A stretch of 64,000 nucleotides of DNA from Paenibacillus sp. (GTDB taxonomy: Bacteria > Bacillota > Bacilli > Paenibacillales > Paenibacillaceae), in assembly GCA_023512345.1 (NCBI GenBank), contig JAILZT010000011.1, forward strand, positions 98,725 to 162,724. Direction: 5' to 3'. A program made the position numbers and the translations under genes. The notes under the pieces were generated by a model that worked only from the letters and a program-made list of their open reading frames with translations, searched no databases and was not told where the DNA came from. Positions 63,367 to 64,000 of this stretch are shown piece by piece (the stretch's first letter is position 1; every line of letters begins with the position of its first letter).

Positions 63367-64000
63367 TTACCTTTTATGATTATTAGATTTCCAATTTAAT
63401 CTGAAGAAAAATCCGATTGCTGTTAATGCAAATCCAATTAGATAATAATTGATCGGACTTGATTCACCGGTTTGCGGTAGACTAGCTAACGGTGTTGGCT
63501 CTTCCAATACCACTTGTTCCTCCGCTGTTGCTTGATCTGGAGTAGCGATATTTACTTGCTCAATACCTGGACCCAGAGGAACTTCATCTTCAACTAGTTC
63601 TACTGTACCAGGATCAAGAGGAGTCGGATCTTCAATCAATTCCACTGTACCCGGACCCAGAGGAACCGGTTCTTCAATCAATTCCACTGTACCCGGACCC
63701 ACAGGAACCGGTTCATCAATAATGGTTATTGACGTTGGAGATGGCGTTGTCTCAGGTGTTGGAATTACTTCTGTCGTTGGTGTTGGTATTACCTCTGTTG
63801 TTGACGTAGGTGTTGGTATTACTTCTGTTGTTGCCGTTGGTGTTGGTATTACCTCTGTTGTTGCCGTTGGTGTTGGTGTTACCTCTGTTGTTGCCGTAGG
63901 TGTTGGTGTTACCTCTGTTGTTGCCGTAGGTGTTGGTGTTGACTCTGTTGATGACTTATGTGTTGTTGTTTGCTCTGTTGGTGCCGGATGTGTTGGTGTT
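63367..64000 (-). CDS. Sortase-anchored surface protein with Pro/Thr repeats, 5' end outside window
   Basis: The frame stays open from the window end to the stop at 63367, about 210 C-terminal residues; the N-terminus is missing. The visible part has three zones. First is a Thr/Pro/Ala-rich stalk of 10-residue repeats of the type TPTPTATTEV. Next come four 14-residue repeats (PVPLGPGTVELIEE and variants). Last is a sorting signal: LPQTGE (LPQTG codons 63466-63480), a hydrophobic segment YLIGFALTAIGFFF and a basic tail RLNWKSNNHKR. It is covalently anchored to peptidoglycan by a sortase and probably extends a ligand-binding domain outward. Start codons seen inside the repeat zone are not the true start. 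Confidence 0.85.
   Translation of the reverse strand, partial: TPTHPAPTEQTTTHKSSTESTPTPTATTEVTPTPTATTEVTPTPTATTEVIPTPTATTEVIPTPTSTTEVIPTPTTEVIPTPETTPSPTSITIIDEPVPVGPGTVELIEEPVPLGPGTVELIEDPTPLDPGTVELVEDEVPLGPGIEQVNIATPDQATAEEQVVLEEPTPLASLPQTGESSPINYYLIGFALTAIGFFFRLNWKSNNHKR
63733..63960 (-). repeat. 30-bp coding repeats of the surface protein stalk
   Basis: Near-identical 30-bp units, read TTGCCGTTGGTGTTGGTGTT on the plus strand and variants, encode about six copies of a 10-residue Thr/Pro motif. The next zone (about 63570-63715) has 42-bp units. Confidence 0.82.

Noticed and set aside
63733..64000. Possible CRISPR or non-coding satellite
   Set aside because: The 30-bp units are in frame and encode a Thr/Pro stalk ending in a sorting signal.

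Overview
This window looks like a low-to-mid-GC Gram-positive (Bacillota) chromosome, most probably Paenibacillus or a close relative. The evidence is AGGAGG-type ribosome sites on nearly every gene, the dgk-dck pair, a YxiN-type dbpA, a ComJ-family protein, a YesM/YesN-type two-component system beside a sugar ABC importer without its own ATPase, many TTG starts, and a sortase-anchored (LPQTG) surface protein. No insertion sequence, prophage, CRISPR array or rRNA is visible. One tRNA is present, tRNA-Leu(CAG).

Layout. 1-3.9 kb: zinc-limitation region, with a YciC-type CobW GTPase and a zinc-free ribosomal protein L33 behind a Zur-box promoter, divergent from a second CobW GTPase that overlaps a YcgR/YcgQ-type membrane pair. 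3.7-7.4 kb: a six-PAS hybrid histidine kinase and a small membrane protein. 7.6-14.8 kb: tRNA-Leu, a methyltransferase, an MFS carrier, an ABC exporter, dbpA, an HD hydrolase and an acetyltransferase. 15-28 kb: a glycan-utilisation locus on the minus strand (AraC regulator; binding protein, two permeases, anchored GH43, second binding protein, sensor kinase, response regulator, GH2). 28.5-35.5 kb: a chemoreceptor, small proteins (a proline-repeat peptide and a CsbD-like protein), a radical SAM enzyme, an MBL hydrolase, and a stalk-domain plus GH18-like protein. 35.6-41.2 kb: patB, dgk-dck, and the carboxy(nor)spermidine polyamine operon. 41.5-44.5 kb: alpha-glucosidase divergent from a LacI regulator, with two palindromic operators between them. 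44.6-51.9 kb: nucleotidyltransferase, chemoreceptor, comJ, SteT-like permease, nitronate monooxygenase, GT4 glycosyltransferase. 52-64 kb: small enzymes and regulators (MarR and PadR modules), PfkB-type kinase, DinG/YpvA helicase, YqjF, a GGDEF-EAL protein, and the surface protein, which runs off the window end.

The least explained feature is intergenic. Two unrelated-looking repeat families (about 28.35-28.54 kb and 38.39-38.58 kb; and 52.71-52.89 kb) share one plan: four units of about 24 bp whose starts are spaced 51-62-51 bp (50-61-50 in the third cluster). In the third cluster two units face right and two face left. A third family at 14.86 kb shows a half-version with 51-bp spacing. Separately, an 11-bp tandem repeat of eight units lies at 38.66 kb.
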